This document shows, piece by piece, positions 7,428-17,686 of a DNA stretch of 64,000 nt. Both the position numbers and the translations under genes were made by a program. Source of the DNA: Halalkaliarchaeum sp. AArc-CO (GTDB lineage: Archaea > Halobacteriota > Halobacteria > Halobacteriales > Haloferacaceae). The stretch lies in contig NZ_CP087723.1 of NCBI RefSeq assembly GCF_024972735.1, positions 1,426,001-1,490,000 of the forward strand, read 5' to 3'. The notes under the pieces were generated by a model. That model saw only the letters and a list, made by a program, of their open reading frames with translations, searched no databases and had not been told where the DNA came from. Position 1 is the first letter of the stretch; each line of letters opens with the position of its first letter.

Positions 7428-7901
7428 TCACTCAATGTAGCGTCCCATCCCTTTCGACCCCGGAGCGACGGGTTCGAACCCCCACTGTTCGTAAAACCCG
7501 TCGACGTCGGCGATCAGGTTCACGTACGCCCCCGTGGGCGCAGTCTCCTCGAGGTACGCCATCAACCGATCCATGATTTCCGTCCCGATCCCGTTGCCCT
7601 GGTGGTCGGGATGCACCGCCACGTCCGAGATCTGATACACTGCGCCGCCGTCGCCGACGATCCGCCCCATCCCGACGGTCGCCCCGTCGTTGCTCTCTTC
7701 GTGAACGTCGTCGGTAGTTGCGGTGCGTTCGGATGTGCCGTCGACGGTAACAACGACCCCGTACAGGGTGCCCGGCAGCCCGCGCCGGGCCGACTCGACC
7801 GTGCGGGGCGTCATCCCGGAACGGCGGCGGAGTTCGGTGAACCGTTCGGGGGAGGGCGTGCCGGGTTCGAACGCGTACGCGTCCGTTCGGTCGGCGACCA
7901 T
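7428..7901 (-). CDS. GNAT family N-acetyltransferase
   Basis: A 157-residue protein of the GCN5-related acetyltransferase fold. The acetyl-CoA motif A is clear near residues 105-125 (ISDVAVHPDHQGNGIGTEIMD), followed by AYVNLIADVDGFYEQWGFEPV, the usual C-terminal strand and helix. The substrate is unknown. The start at 7901 is the first ATG before conserved sequence. The gene follows psmA with a 26-base gap on the same strand and is probably the last member of the folCP-rnp-psmA run. Confidence 0.85.
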   Translation of the reverse strand: MVADRTDAYAFEPGTPSPERFTELRRRSGMTPRTVESARRGLPGTLYGVVVTVDGTSERTATTDDVHEESNDGATVGMGRIVGDGGAVYQISDVAVHPDHQGNGIGTEIMDRLMAYLEETAPTGAYVNLIADVDGFYEQWGFEPVAPGSKGMGRYIE

Positions 7902-7927
7902 GTGGGGCGGATGAGGTGAGCGGGCCG

Positions 7928-8743
7928 TTACTGCTCGGTGTCGTCGCTTTCGTCTGTGTCGTCTTCGCCTGCTTCTTCGTCGTCTTCGCCTGCTTCTTCG
8001 TCGTCTTCGTCGCTTGCAAGCAGATCGTGCTCCTCCAGAATCTCCTCGATCTCCTCGGGCGACCGATCGTGGAACTGTTCGTCCTCGACCGAGACGGTCG
8101 CGACGCCGACGCCCTCTGGCGTGAGCCCCTCGTCGTTGCTCTCGGCGATCGCCTCGAGCGCGAGACCGATCCCCTCCTCGAGGGTGATCTCGTCGTGGTA
8201 CCGCTCCTCGAGGAAGTTTCTGATCTCCGACCGGTTCGATCCGATCGACAGCGCCTTCCACTCGTAGGGTGTCCCGGAGGGGTCGGTTTCGAACAATCGG
8301 GGTTCGCCGTTGGAGACTCCGCCGATGATCAACGCGACGCCGAACGGGCGCGCGCCGCCGATCTGGGTGTACTGCTGGATGTGGTCTGTCACCGTTTTCG
8401 TCAGGGTCTCGATGCCGACCGCTTCGCCGTACCGGAGGTGGTTGATCTGGGCGAACCGCCGGGCGAAGTCGATCAGCTGCCGGGCGTCGGCGACGTGACC
8501 CGCCGAAGCGATTCCGACGTGGTCGTCGGCCTTGTGGATCTTCTCGATGCTCGCCGGCTCCATCAGCGAGGAGCGCGGGCGTTTGTCCGCCGCGAGCACG
8601 ACTCCGTCGGCCGTCCGGATGCCGACGCTCGCGGTGCCTCGCTTGACCGCCTCGCGTGCGTACTCGACCTGATAGAGCCGTCCGTCCGGCGAGAAGATGG
8701 TGATCCCGCGGTCGTACGCCTGCTGTTGGGCTTGTCCCTGCAT
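7928..8743 (-). CDS. psmA: 20S proteasome alpha subunit
   Basis: Outer-ring subunit of the archaeal 20S proteasome, 271 residues. The N-terminal gate segment reads MQGQAQQQAYDRGITIFSP, followed by GRLYQVEYAREAVKRG, the proteasome alpha signature. The pocket Lys that receives ATPase C-termini in Thermoplasma is present in ASIEKIHKADD. TQIGGARPFGVALI and ETDPSGTPYEWKA are also family signatures. The C-terminus carries an acidic tail made of 7-residue repeats. The gene starts four bases after the rnp2 stop. A second alpha paralogue is encoded at 49279-50055. Confidence 0.97.
   Translation of the reverse strand: MQGQAQQQAYDRGITIFSPDGRLYQVEYAREAVKRGTASVGIRTADGVVLAADKRPRSSLMEPASIEKIHKADDHVGIASAGHVADARQLIDFARRFAQINHLRYGEAVGIETLTKTVTDHIQQYTQIGGARPFGVALIIGGVSNGEPRLFETDPSGTPYEWKALSIGSNRSEIRNFLEERYHDEITLEEGIGLALEAIAESNDEGLTPEGVGVATVSVEDEQFHDRSPEEIEEILEEHDLLASDEDDEEAGEDDEEAGEDDTDESDDTEQ
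7959..8008. repeat. 21-bp tandem repeat in the psmA tail
   Basis: Two identical 21-bp units (7959-7979 and 7980-8000) and part of a third encode the repeated acidic peptide EDDEEAG near the C-terminus of PsmA. In-frame copy-number change would alter only tail length. Confidence 0.85.
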
Positions 8744-8747
8744 AGTA

Positions 8748-9227
8748 TCACTCGAAATCGAGTCCCGTCGCGCCCACGAACCCCTCGTCGGTCCGGACGT
8801 CGTACGCCTCGTCGCGTTTCCACGCGGACCGACGCTCGTTCGCGAACGCCACGTCTCTCTGGTTGGTTTTTCCGCCCGCACGTCCTAAATACCTTTCCGA
8901 ACACGCCCGGACTGTTCCCGAAACGCCCCGCACGCGGATGCCGACCGGCGCCCCGCCGATCTCGTCCACGCAGGCGATCGCCGCCCTGGCGGGGTCGACC
9001 TCGCCGCGCCGAACGCGAACGACCGCTTCACCGTCGCCGTCGGCGAACCGGAACGCGAACACTCGGAGGTCGGCGTCTGCGCTCCCCGGATCCCCCAGAA
9101 GGTTGCCGGCAGCGTACCACAGTTCGCGCTGGAACGCGCCCCGGTCGATCGACGTGTCCGGCCAGGACTCGATTCCGACAGCGAGATAGCGCCACCGGGG
9201 CTGGAGATGTTTCGGGAGGTGTTTCAT
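8748..9227 (-). CDS. rnp2: RNase P protein component 2 (Pop5)
   Basis: Protein subunit of archaeal RNase P, which removes tRNA 5' leaders; Pop5 pairs with Rpp30 to help the RNA catalytic core. The product is 159 residues. The N-terminus MKHLPKHLQPRWRYLAVGIE is the family start, and WYAAGNLLGDPGSADADLRVF and RCSG-like RVRGVSGTVRACSERYL match the Pop5/Rpp14 fold. The last 40 residues are a halophile extension rich in Arg and Asp. It lies between a methyltransferase gene and psmA in a tight same-strand run that also contains rnp3. Confidence 0.9.
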   Translation of the reverse strand: MKHLPKHLQPRWRYLAVGIESWPDTSIDRGAFQRELWYAAGNLLGDPGSADADLRVFAFRFADGDGEAVVRVRRGEVDPARAAIACVDEIGGAPVGIRVRGVSGTVRACSERYLGRAGGKTNQRDVAFANERRSAWKRDEAYDVRTDEGFVGATGLDFE

Positions 9228-9239
9228 CGGATCATCCTC

Positions 9240-9872
9240 TCATTCCAGTGTGCCGTTAGACCGCCCGTCCCCGGCGTACTCGCCGACGAGCACGCCCACC
9301 TGTGGATGGACGTGCTCGACGGCGGTGATCGCGAATCCCGCGTCGGTGAACGCGTCCGCAAGAACCCCCACCGTCGCCGGGTCGTCCACCTCCGGACTGT
9401 AAAACGGTTCCTCGGGGTCGGGCTCGCCGAAGAACATCACGTCACCGAGGACGAATCGCCGGGGTTCGAAGCCGGCAACGACCTCGATCGCCTCTCGCTT
9501 TTCCTCGTCGGCGAGGTGGTGCAACGCGAAGTTCGAGGTGACCACGTCGGCGGGGCCGTCGTAGTTCGGCTCCCGAAACGAGCCGGTTCCGAACGAGACG
9601 TTGTCGAGGGCGGCTTCCTCGCGTTTTCGCTCGGCCTCTTCGAGCATGCCCTCGCTTATGTCCCGACCGACGACCCGGTCGGCGTCGGGAGCAAGCGCCA
9701 GCGCGATCGCACCGGTACCGGTCCCCAGATCCAGGACGACGTCGCTGGATTCGGGCGCCGCGTGCTGTATCACCAGACCGGCGCAGGCGCGGTACTCCTG
9801 CGTGTTCGAGTCGTCGTACTCGTCGGCCTTCTGCGAGAAGCGCTCGGCGTGTTCCTCAATACTCCGTTTCAT
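9240..9872 (-). CDS. Class I SAM-dependent methyltransferase
   Basis: A 210-residue protein with the Rossmann-like methyltransferase fold. SAM-binding motif I is VLDLGTGTGAIALAL (about 46-60), the acidic end of strand 2 is in VVGRDISEGML, and motif IV-like ADVVTSNFALHHLADEEK lies near residue 110. The gene sits between the RNase P subunit genes rnp3 and rnp2; its start overlaps the rnp3 stop by 17 bases. The position suggests an RNA-related substrate, but no substrate-specific motif is visible. The ATG at 9872 is chosen because the longer frame upstream overlies rnp3. Confidence 0.85.
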   Translation of the reverse strand: MKRSIEEHAERFSQKADEYDDSNTQEYRACAGLVIQHAAPESSDVVLDLGTGTGAIALALAPDADRVVGRDISEGMLEEAERKREEAALDNVSFGTGSFREPNYDGPADVVTSNFALHHLADEEKREAIEVVAGFEPRRFVLGDVMFFGEPDPEEPFYSPEVDDPATVGVLADAFTDAGFAITAVEHVHPQVGVLVGEYAGDGRSNGTLE

Positions 9873-10617
9873 ATCTCCCACGTTCGATCCCCTCCCCAAT
9901 GAACGACTCGGAGAGCCGTCGTCGGTTTCGATCTGCGATCTCGCCCCAGCGCTCGAGCCCCTCTCGTATCTCCCCCTCATCGAACCCGATCTGTACACCG
10001 AGTGCACACAGCTCCCGAACCGAACGCACTCGGAGGTGGGAGTCTGGACGGACACTCACGACGAACGGCGCCCCGTAGTGCTCGGTCAGCTCCCGCAACT
10101 TCCGGAGCCGCCCGAGGGCTCGAACCCGGCGACCGCCGGAGAGCCGGACCACTGGAGAGAGGTCGTACTCGATGGCGACGTCGTTGTCGCGGGCCGCCTT
10201 CACGAGCACGTGATTTACGTCACCTCCCTCGGTTCCGCCAGCTCCGTCGTCGCCGAACGGCCGGGAGAGAACGTCGACCCGGGAGTCCTCGAGCGCGGCG
10301 CGGTTGACACCGGAATCGCCGCCGCGAACGATCACCACGACCGTTCGGTCCCGAACCGATGAGACGACCCCGCCGACCCGCGTCGGCGAATCGGGAACGA
10401 TTTCGACGCCGGAAACGACGTCGACGCCGTACGGATCCGATCTCTCGGAGTCAGGGGCCGGTAGAGTCGGGCTCCCGTCGGAACGACCCATCTGCGACCG
10501 CAGGATGACCCCACCGTAGCCGTACTCCCCAGCGGTTTTTGCGAACCTGTTCGCGGTGGCGTTCCCGTCGGGGTACGGGAGCACCGCCTCGTACGGTTCG
10601 CTCACGGAACTCACCAC
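9856..10617 (-). CDS. rnp3: RNase P protein component 3 (Rpp30)
   Basis: RNase P subunit with a TIM-barrel fold, 253 residues; it forms the Pop5-Rpp30 pair with the product of rnp2 encoded nearby. The start (YEAVLPYPDGNATANRFAKTAGEYGYGGVILR) and segments GVEIVPDSPTRVGG, VDVLSRPFGDD, NHVLVKAARDNDVAIEYDL and RKLRELTEHYGAPFVVS match the family order. The gene overlaps the folCP stop by seven bases and the downstream methyltransferase start by 17, so it is embedded in an operon. Confidence 0.92.
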   Translation of the reverse strand: MVSSVSEPYEAVLPYPDGNATANRFAKTAGEYGYGGVILRSQMGRSDGSPTLPAPDSERSDPYGVDVVSGVEIVPDSPTRVGGVVSSVRDRTVVVIVRGGDSGVNRAALEDSRVDVLSRPFGDDGAGGTEGGDVNHVLVKAARDNDVAIEYDLSPVVRLSGGRRVRALGRLRKLRELTEHYGAPFVVSVRPDSHLRVRSVRELCALGVQIGFDEGEIREGLERWGEIADRNRRRLSESFIGEGIERGRYETEY

Positions 10618-13124
10618 CTGTCGCTCTGTTTCGTCCCCTCGCGGGTTGCGGCCGCGACGTTCACGGCGGCGACGTTTTCGGGGACGTCGTGGACGCGCAC
10701 CACGTCAGCCCCTCGATCCGCTGCGATCGCGGTCCCGGCGATGGTCTCGGCGTACGCCTCGCCCGCCTCCCCGCCGGCGCGTTCGAACATCGACTTGTGA
10801 GAGTGTCCCACCAGTACCGGACAGCCAAGCGCCTGGAACTCCTCGATGCGGTCGAGCAGTTCGAAACTCTCTTCTGGTGACTTTCCGAATCCGAGTCCCG
10901 GATCGATCACGACGTTCTCCCGGGGAACCCCCGCCTTCTCGGCGAGCAGCACCCGCTCGCGGAGGTCGCTCAGTACGTCGTCGACGACGTCGTCGTACTC
11001 GACGTGTTGCCCCGGAACGACCGGCGCGTCGACGCTGTGCATCACCACGACCGGGACGTCCCGGTCTGCCGCCAGGAAGCGCATCTCCGGATCCTGGAGT
11101 CCGGTCACGTCGTTGAGAACGTCAGCGCCCGCATCGAGCGCCGCCTCGGCGACGGCGGCCCGACGACTGTCGACCGACACCAGTGCGTCGACTTCCGAGA
11201 CTGCCTCGATAACCGGAACCACGCGTCGAATCTCCTCCTCGACGGAGATCGGTTCGGCTCCCGGCCGAGTCGACTCGCCGCCGACGTCGACGACGTCCGC
11301 GCCGGCCTCGACCATCGTCTCGGCCTGGGCGACGGCGTCCTCGAGGTCGTAGTACTCGCCCCCGTCGTGGAACGAGTCCGGCGTGACGTTCAAGATCCCC
11401 ATTACTGCGGTCCCGTTCTCCCAGGGATAGGTTGGGTCGTCGACGCCGGAAGTTTGCGTCCGGCTTTTCGGTTCCGGTTCCGATTTGAGACGCCGACGCA
11501 GTTCGGCTGCGATCGTCGGGAGCCCGACGCGGTGGCTCTCGAGGGCGTCGATCAACCGGTCGAACTCGAGACGGGTCCCCGACAGGACAACGGACACCCG
11601 TTCGCCCGATTCGACATCCGAGACGCCACACTCGCCGCCGGCTCTGAGGAGTTCGGTACGGACCGTCCGGGCCTCGCCGGGCTCGAGCCGTGTGCGAACG
11701 ACGTGGTGTGTCATCCCGTCGGCCAGGCGATCGGCCGCGGATGGCGCAACGTCGGCGTCGGCGAGGAGCCGTTCGGCATCTGTACGGCTCTCGACGCGCG
11801 TCGGTATTTGAAGCCGCGTGTACGCCGATCTCGCCTCACGGACGGCCGACAGCGATCCAGTGAGCAACACGGCGTCGTCGTCGCCGGCACGTTCCCGGGC
11901 GTCGGCGAACGCCTGCGGGATCGAACTGGCCGTTTCGACGACGGTCTCCCGGTCGACGGTGGCCTCGGTCGCCCTCGCGAGGACGTCGGCGTCGGCGGCC
12001 CGTTCGAGGTCCGCCTCGCAGACGGTCACGCGCGCGGCGTCGGGCAGCGCTGCGGCCATTCCGGCGTGATCTTTGTCGTGCATCGCCGCGAACACGATCT
12101 CCAGGTCGTCGTACGCGAACGTCGAGAGCGTCTCGGCGACCGTCGCGCACGCGTCGGGGTTGTGGGCGCCGTCCAGCACCACAAGCGGTGACTCGGAGAA
12201 CACCTCGAAACGTCCCGGCCAGTTCGCCCGTCGGAGCCCTCGATGGAACGGGGTGTCGGAGCGCCCACCGTCGCTTTCTCCCGGTTCGGCGACCGAATCG
12301 AACCCGATCACCTGGCCGGCCAGGGCGACTGCGACCCCGGCGTTTGTGGCCTGGTAGTCACCCAGGAGAGGGATCCGTGCCTCGAACTCCCACCCGTCGC
12401 CGACGATCGACACCGCCGATTCCTGACTCGAGACGCGACCCTCCGGCCGCACGACGACGTCGCGGTCGGCCTCGACGCCGACGGTGAACAGCTCGCCTGC
12501 AACCTCTCGGAGCGTTTCGAGGGCGTCGCCGCTCGCGGCGGTGACGAGTGGGGCGTCGACAGGCGCGACGGCCGCCTTCGTCCGGGCGATCTCCTCGACT
12601 GTGTCGCCCAGCACGTCGGTATGCTCGAGGGACACGTTCGTCACACAGGAGGCGATCGGGTCGACGGCGCTGGTCGCGTCGTACTCGCCCCCCATCCCGA
12701 CCTCCAGGACCGCGACGTCGACGTCGGCGCGTTCGAACTGCCACAGCGCCATCGCGGTGACGACTTCGAAGAACGTAAGCGGATCGTCGGCGGGCGACCG
12801 GTCGACGAGCCAGGGTCGAACCTCCGAGACGAACTCCGCGATCGCGGCGTCGGCCATCGGCCGCCCGTCGATCCGGACCTCCTCGCCGAGATCTCCGAGA
12901 TGGGGGGAAGTGTACAGTCCGACAGTGTTTCCGTCCGCCCGGAGGATCGATTCGACCATCCGCGCGGTGCTTCCCTTGCCGTTGCTCCCGGCGACTTGGA
13001 TACTGTCGAACGAGTCCTGGGGGTTTCCGAGCTCCGCGAGCAGTTCCTTCACCGAGTCTGTACCCGGATCGATGGCGAATCGGCGGAGGCCGAAAAGGAA
13101 ATTCGCCGCCTCGTGATAGTCCAT
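10611..13124 (-). CDS. folCP: Bifunctional folylpolyglutamate/dihydrofolate synthase - dihydropteroate synthase
   Basis: An 837-residue fusion. The FolC part (about 1-425) has the ATP loop QVAGSNGKGST at 43-53 and the Mur-ligase-like segments FFEVVTAMA, VLEVGMGGEYDAT and LDGAHNPDA. The FolP part (about 560-837) begins with MGILNVTPDSFHDGG and contains DVGGESTRPGA and VIDPGLGFGK, the pterin and sulfa-site loops of dihydropteroate synthase. The intervening 130 residues (about 430-555) match neither domain clearly. The fused arrangement is established in haloarchaea and covers two folate steps in one polypeptide. It heads the minus-strand run that includes rnp3, rnp2 and psmA. Confidence 0.95.
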   Translation of the reverse strand: MDYHEAANFLFGLRRFAIDPGTDSVKELLAELGNPQDSFDSIQVAGSNGKGSTARMVESILRADGNTVGLYTSPHLGDLGEEVRIDGRPMADAAIAEFVSEVRPWLVDRSPADDPLTFFEVVTAMALWQFERADVDVAVLEVGMGGEYDATSAVDPIASCVTNVSLEHTDVLGDTVEEIARTKAAVAPVDAPLVTAASGDALETLREVAGELFTVGVEADRDVVVRPEGRVSSQESAVSIVGDGWEFEARIPLLGDYQATNAGVAVALAGQVIGFDSVAEPGESDGGRSDTPFHRGLRRANWPGRFEVFSESPLVVLDGAHNPDACATVAETLSTFAYDDLEIVFAAMHDKDHAGMAAALPDAARVTVCEADLERAADADVLARATEATVDRETVVETASSIPQAFADARERAGDDDAVLLTGSLSAVREARSAYTRLQIPTRVESRTDAERLLADADVAPSAADRLADGMTHHVVRTRLEPGEARTVRTELLRAGGECGVSDVESGERVSVVLSGTRLEFDRLIDALESHRVGLPTIAAELRRRLKSEPEPKSRTQTSGVDDPTYPWENGTAVMGILNVTPDSFHDGGEYYDLEDAVAQAETMVEAGADVVDVGGESTRPGAEPISVEEEIRRVVPVIEAVSEVDALVSVDSRRAAVAEAALDAGADVLNDVTGLQDPEMRFLAADRDVPVVVMHSVDAPVVPGQHVEYDDVVDDVLSDLRERVLLAEKAGVPRENVVIDPGLGFGKSPEESFELLDRIEEFQALGCPVLVGHSHKSMFERAGGEAGEAYAETIAGTAIAADRGADVVRVHDVPENVAAVNVAAATREGTKQSDRW

Positions 13125-13190
13125 ATCTCCGAATCCGCTGGCATCCGTTTAGCAGTAACGGACGCCGCCGACGCTTCCGCTACTCGTCGT

Positions 13191-13958
13191 TCACTGGGGC
13201 TCGCCGGTGTCGTCCTCGCCGGGATTCCCGCCAGGTTCCGTTTCGGGCCGTTCGCGCTGGACGACGACCACCGGGCCGAGGAACCGCTCTGCGACCTGTT
13301 TGGCCCGCATTCCGAACACGAACGTCGCGATCGACGGGTCCGACTCCCCCATCACGACCGCGTCGAACTCGTCTGCGGCGTCGGCGATCGCCTGCTTGGG
13401 ATCCTTGCCACGGCCGATGCGCGTCTGGACTGCGCTCTCGTCCATCCCCAGCTCTGTCAGGCGATCAGCGACGCCGTCTAAAAGGGTCTGGACGTCCTCG
13501 TCTGTTTCGTCTTCGGCTGCGAGGTGGTACAGCGTCACTCCGACCTCAGTGTCCGCGAACAGCCCCGCCACCACGCGGGCGATGCGGTCGACGCCGACGG
13601 TTCCGCGGACTGCGACGAGTACGTCCTCCGGCGGGCCGGTCGCCTTCGGAACGAGTGCGGCGACACAGTCGTGTTCGTAAATCATCCGGTCGATCGTCGT
13701 CTGCCCATCGTGTGTGAACACGAGTCGGGTTTCGACGGTCGCCCCGGACTCCTCGAGTATCTCCTCGAACTCGTCGAGGCGCTGTGAGGCGCGCTCTTCG
13801 AACTGCATCCGTGCCTGGCCGGGCGCAGTCTGGTCGGGGATGACGTGATAGCCCAGCAGGACGACGTGAGCGTTCGCGAGCAGGTCTGGGACGCCCTCCG
13901 GGATCGATTCCCCCTCGAGGATGCGGATCGGAACGAGTACGTTGGGTCTGTCTGTCAT
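13191..13958 (-). CDS. Universal stress protein family (UspA) protein
   Basis: A 255-residue UspA-type protein. An N-terminal Usp-like half (NVLVPIRILEGES, then VLLGYHVIPDQTAPG) and a second half (VLVAVRGTVGVDRIARVV, DAVVMGESDPSIATFVFG, LGPVVVVQRE) suggest a tandem or elongated Usp fold. The usual G-x2-G-x9-G ATP motif is not intact. The start is two bases from the stop of the upstream permease gene, so they are co-transcribed. Permease-plus-Usp pairs are common in haloarchaea, and the Usp protein probably modulates the transporter; that is inference. Confidence 0.82.
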   Translation of the reverse strand: MTDRPNVLVPIRILEGESIPEGVPDLLANAHVVLLGYHVIPDQTAPGQARMQFEERASQRLDEFEEILEESGATVETRLVFTHDGQTTIDRMIYEHDCVAALVPKATGPPEDVLVAVRGTVGVDRIARVVAGLFADTEVGVTLYHLAAEDETDEDVQTLLDGVADRLTELGMDESAVQTRIGRGKDPKQAIADAADEFDAVVMGESDPSIATFVFGMRAKQVAERFLGPVVVVQRERPETEPGGNPGEDDTGEPQ

Positions 13959-13960
13959 GG

Positions 13961-15412
13961 TCAGAAGTCACCTTTGAGTTCGACGGTTCCGGCGTAGTAC
14001 CGGTACCAGAGGTACGAGAGGATCATCACGCCGATGCCGATGACGATCGAGGCGGGCTGCATGAAGACGATCAGCCCGAAACTTGCGACCGCGCCGATTC
14101 CTGGCAGGACCGGAAAGCCGGGCATCCGGTAGCTCGGTTCGTACCACGCCGGGGCACGACGGCGCAGCACGATCACCGCAATGCAAATCAGCCCGTACAT
14201 GATCAAATGGAGGAACGAGGCCACCTCTGCGAGTACCTCGACCTGCCCGGTTGCGGTCAAAAGCAGGATCGGGCCACCGGCCGCCAAAAGCGCGACGTGT
14301 GGAGTGCCGTATCGGAGGTTGATCTCGCTTGCCTTCCGGGGCAACAGCGCGTCCCGGCTCAGCGCGTACACGGTTCGGGAGGCACTCAGGATCGAGGCGT
14401 TCGCGCTCGAGAAGGTCGCCAACAGCCCGGCAAACAGGATCGCGACCGCGCCAGGCAGTCCGACGAATTCGCGTGCAACTTCGACCATCGCCGTCTCTCC
14501 GAACCCCGCGAGTTGCTCCGCAGCGAACGCGCTGGTCGCAACGAAAATCGTCGCCACGTAAAAGACCGTCACGACGATCACCGAGCCGACCATCGCGAGC
14601 GGGAGGTTCCGGCTGGGCTGTTTGATGTCGCCGGCGACCGTCGCCACCTGTGCGAATCCGAGATACGAAGTGAACACGAGCGCGGCAGTGGTCAACACAG
14701 GCAGATAGCCCCGCGGGAAGAACGCTTCTGGCACCGTCTCCCGGCCGAAAACGCCCACCGCGTCCAGCGCACCGTACGACAGGAAGACCGTTAGGATCAC
14801 GAGCAGGATCCCGACGACTGCGTTCTGAATTTTGGCGGTGTTTTCGGTTCCGCCGATACTCAGCGCGGTCAACGCGACGGCAAACAGCAGTCCCAGCGGA
14901 ATCACCGGGCTGACCGGGAGTCCGATGCCGACCTCCGCGAACACTGCTGCGGCGTAGTGACCCAGTCCGACCAGGTAAAACGCGGAGGCGAAAACGAGTC
15001 CGAGCCACAGCCCGAGCCCGACGATTGCGCCGTACCCGGTGCCCATGCTCCGGGAGACGAAGTAATACCCCCCGCCACTTCGGGGCATGGCCGTCGCGAG
15101 TTCCGACGCCGGCAGGGCGACCAGCAGGGCGATGACGCCCCCGATGGCGAACGACAGGGCGGCCGCCGGCCCCGCATTCCCAGCAGCTAGCCCCGGGAAC
15201 ACGAAAATCCCCGCACCGATCATCGTGCCGATCCCGATCGCGAGCCCGCCCGCGAGCCCGATCGTCCGTTCGAGTTCGACGTCGTCGTCGTGAACTGTCG
15301 CGCCCTCGGTAACTGCCTCTGGTTCGTCTTCGGGCCGGACTCCTTCGACGTTCGCTCCCGTCCCGGCGACCTGTTCTCCGTCGATCGGCACCTCGACGTC
15401 CCGATCGGCCAT
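13961..15412 (-). CDS. APC family amino acid permease
   Basis: A 483-residue membrane protein with about 12 predicted transmembrane segments and a 55-residue acidic cytoplasmic N-terminus. TM1 carries the APC motif [15 protein letters not shown] (about 58-72), and [13 protein letters not shown] follows TM2, the typical substrate-cation loop. It probably imports amino acids or polyamines by secondary transport; the substrate cannot be called. A TATA element at 15435-15442 gives a leaderless start. It is followed immediately by the Usp gene. Confidence 0.9.
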   Translation of the reverse strand: MADRDVEVPIDGEQVAGTGANVEGVRPEDEPEAVTEGATVHDDDVELERTIGLAGGLAIGIGTMIGAGIFVFPGLAAGNAGPAAALSFAIGGVIALLVALPASELATAMPRSGGGYYFVSRSMGTGYGAIVGLGLWLGLVFASAFYLVGLGHYAAAVFAEVGIGLPVSPVIPLGLLFAVALTALSIGGTENTAKIQNAVVGILLVILTVFLSYGALDAVGVFGRETVPEAFFPRGYLPVLTTAALVFTSYLGFAQVATVAGDIKQPSRNLPLAMVGSVIVVTVFYVATIFVATSAFAAEQLAGFGETAMVEVAREFVGLPGAVAILFAGLLATFSSANASILSASRTVYALSRDALLPRKASEINLRYGTPHVALLAAGGPILLLTATGQVEVLAEVASFLHLIMYGLICIAVIVLRRRAPAWYEPSYRMPGFPVLPGIGAVASFGLIVFMQPASIVIGIGVMILSYLWYRYYAGTVELKGDF

Positions 15413-15434
15413 ATCGAATTACTCACATAACAGG

Positions 15435-15442
15435 CCAATAAG
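15435..15442 (-). promoter_or_regulatory. TATA element of the APC permease-Usp operon
   Basis: CTTATTGG on the minus strand, centred about 27 bases before the permease ATG. Confidence 0.55.
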
Positions 15443-15569
15443 TGTGCCGTCAAAAGCAGGATTCGAACCCACCGCCCTGTCGTCGTCCCTAGTACGTGGG
15501 GTGGCGTTCGAACCGGCCGTCTCTCTCGGTACGCGGGGTTTGAAGTCGGCTGGCCGCACGGATAGCGAT

Positions 15570-16997
<1,428 letters not shown>

Positions 16998-17023
16998 AGG
17001 GTTCGTGTGTCGAACCGCCGATC

Positions 17024-17632
17024 ATGAGCGGATCCGAACCGACGCTTTCCGACGACGCACAGCGCAACTTCCCGGTGCCGGAGTTCGGCGAACTCCCCGC
17101 AGATCTGCAGGAACGAATCGCCCAGGAGACCGCCGACGCCGGCTTCACGCCGAACGTGTTCGCGGCGCTCGCGCACAGACCGGAGCATTTCCGGCCGTTC
17201 GTCGACTTCCACGACGCGATCGTCGAGGAGAGTGCGCTCGACCGGGCGGAAATCGAAATGATCGTCGTCGCCGTCTCGGGGGTCAACCACTGTCTGTACT
17301 GCAACGTTGCCCACGGCGCGCTGTGTCGGATCTACGCCGGCGATCCACAGCTCGCCGAGCAGCTGATCTCCAACTACCGTACCGCCGACGTAAGCGACGC
17401 CCACCGGGTCATGCTCGAGGTGGCCGTGAAACTTACCGAACGACCAGAGACAGTTACTCGCGAGGATCTCGACCGCCTGTACGACGCCGGATTCTCCGAG
17501 GCGGAAGTGTGGGACGTCGGCGTCGTCGCGGCGTTTTTCAACCTCTCGAACAGGCTCGCGACGTTCGCCGACTGGCGGCCCAACGACGAGTTTTACGAAC
17601 TGGGACGGGTCAAACCCGACGGCAGCGACTGA
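17024..17632 (+). CDS. AhpD-like/carboxymuconolactone decarboxylase family peroxidase-related protein
   Basis: A 202-residue protein of the AhpD/CMD superfamily. The redox signature is E-x(n)-C-x2-C-x3-H: acidic residues in AEIEMIVVAVSG, Cys90 and Cys93 in NHCLYC and His97. This is the pattern of alkylhydroperoxidase-type enzymes in which the cysteine pair is reactive. The flanking helices (TPNVFAALAHRPEHFRPF, VWDVGVVAAFFNLSNRLA) match the peroxidase-related subfamily. The ATG at 17024 is 26 bases after the serine hydrolase stop. Substrate and reductant are unknown. Confidence 0.87.
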   Translation: MSGSEPTLSDDAQRNFPVPEFGELPADLQERIAQETADAGFTPNVFAALAHRPEHFRPFVDFHDAIVEESALDRAEIEMIVVAVSGVNHCLYCNVAHGALCRIYAGDPQLAEQLISNYRTADVSDAHRVMLEVAVKLTERPETVTREDLDRLYDAGFSEAEVWDVGVVAAFFNLSNRLATFADWRPNDEFYELGRVKPDGSD

Positions 17633-17686
17633 TCGGAACCCGAGAACTGACGGAGGAACACCCCGCCGCGTCAGCAACCTGCTCTC

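Noticed and set aside
15456-15473. tRNA T-arm-like segment (gcaggattcgaaccc on the plus strand)
   Set aside because: A T-arm fold is possible with two wobble pairs, but no matching acceptor, D or anticodon arm is found within tRNA distance on the minus strand.
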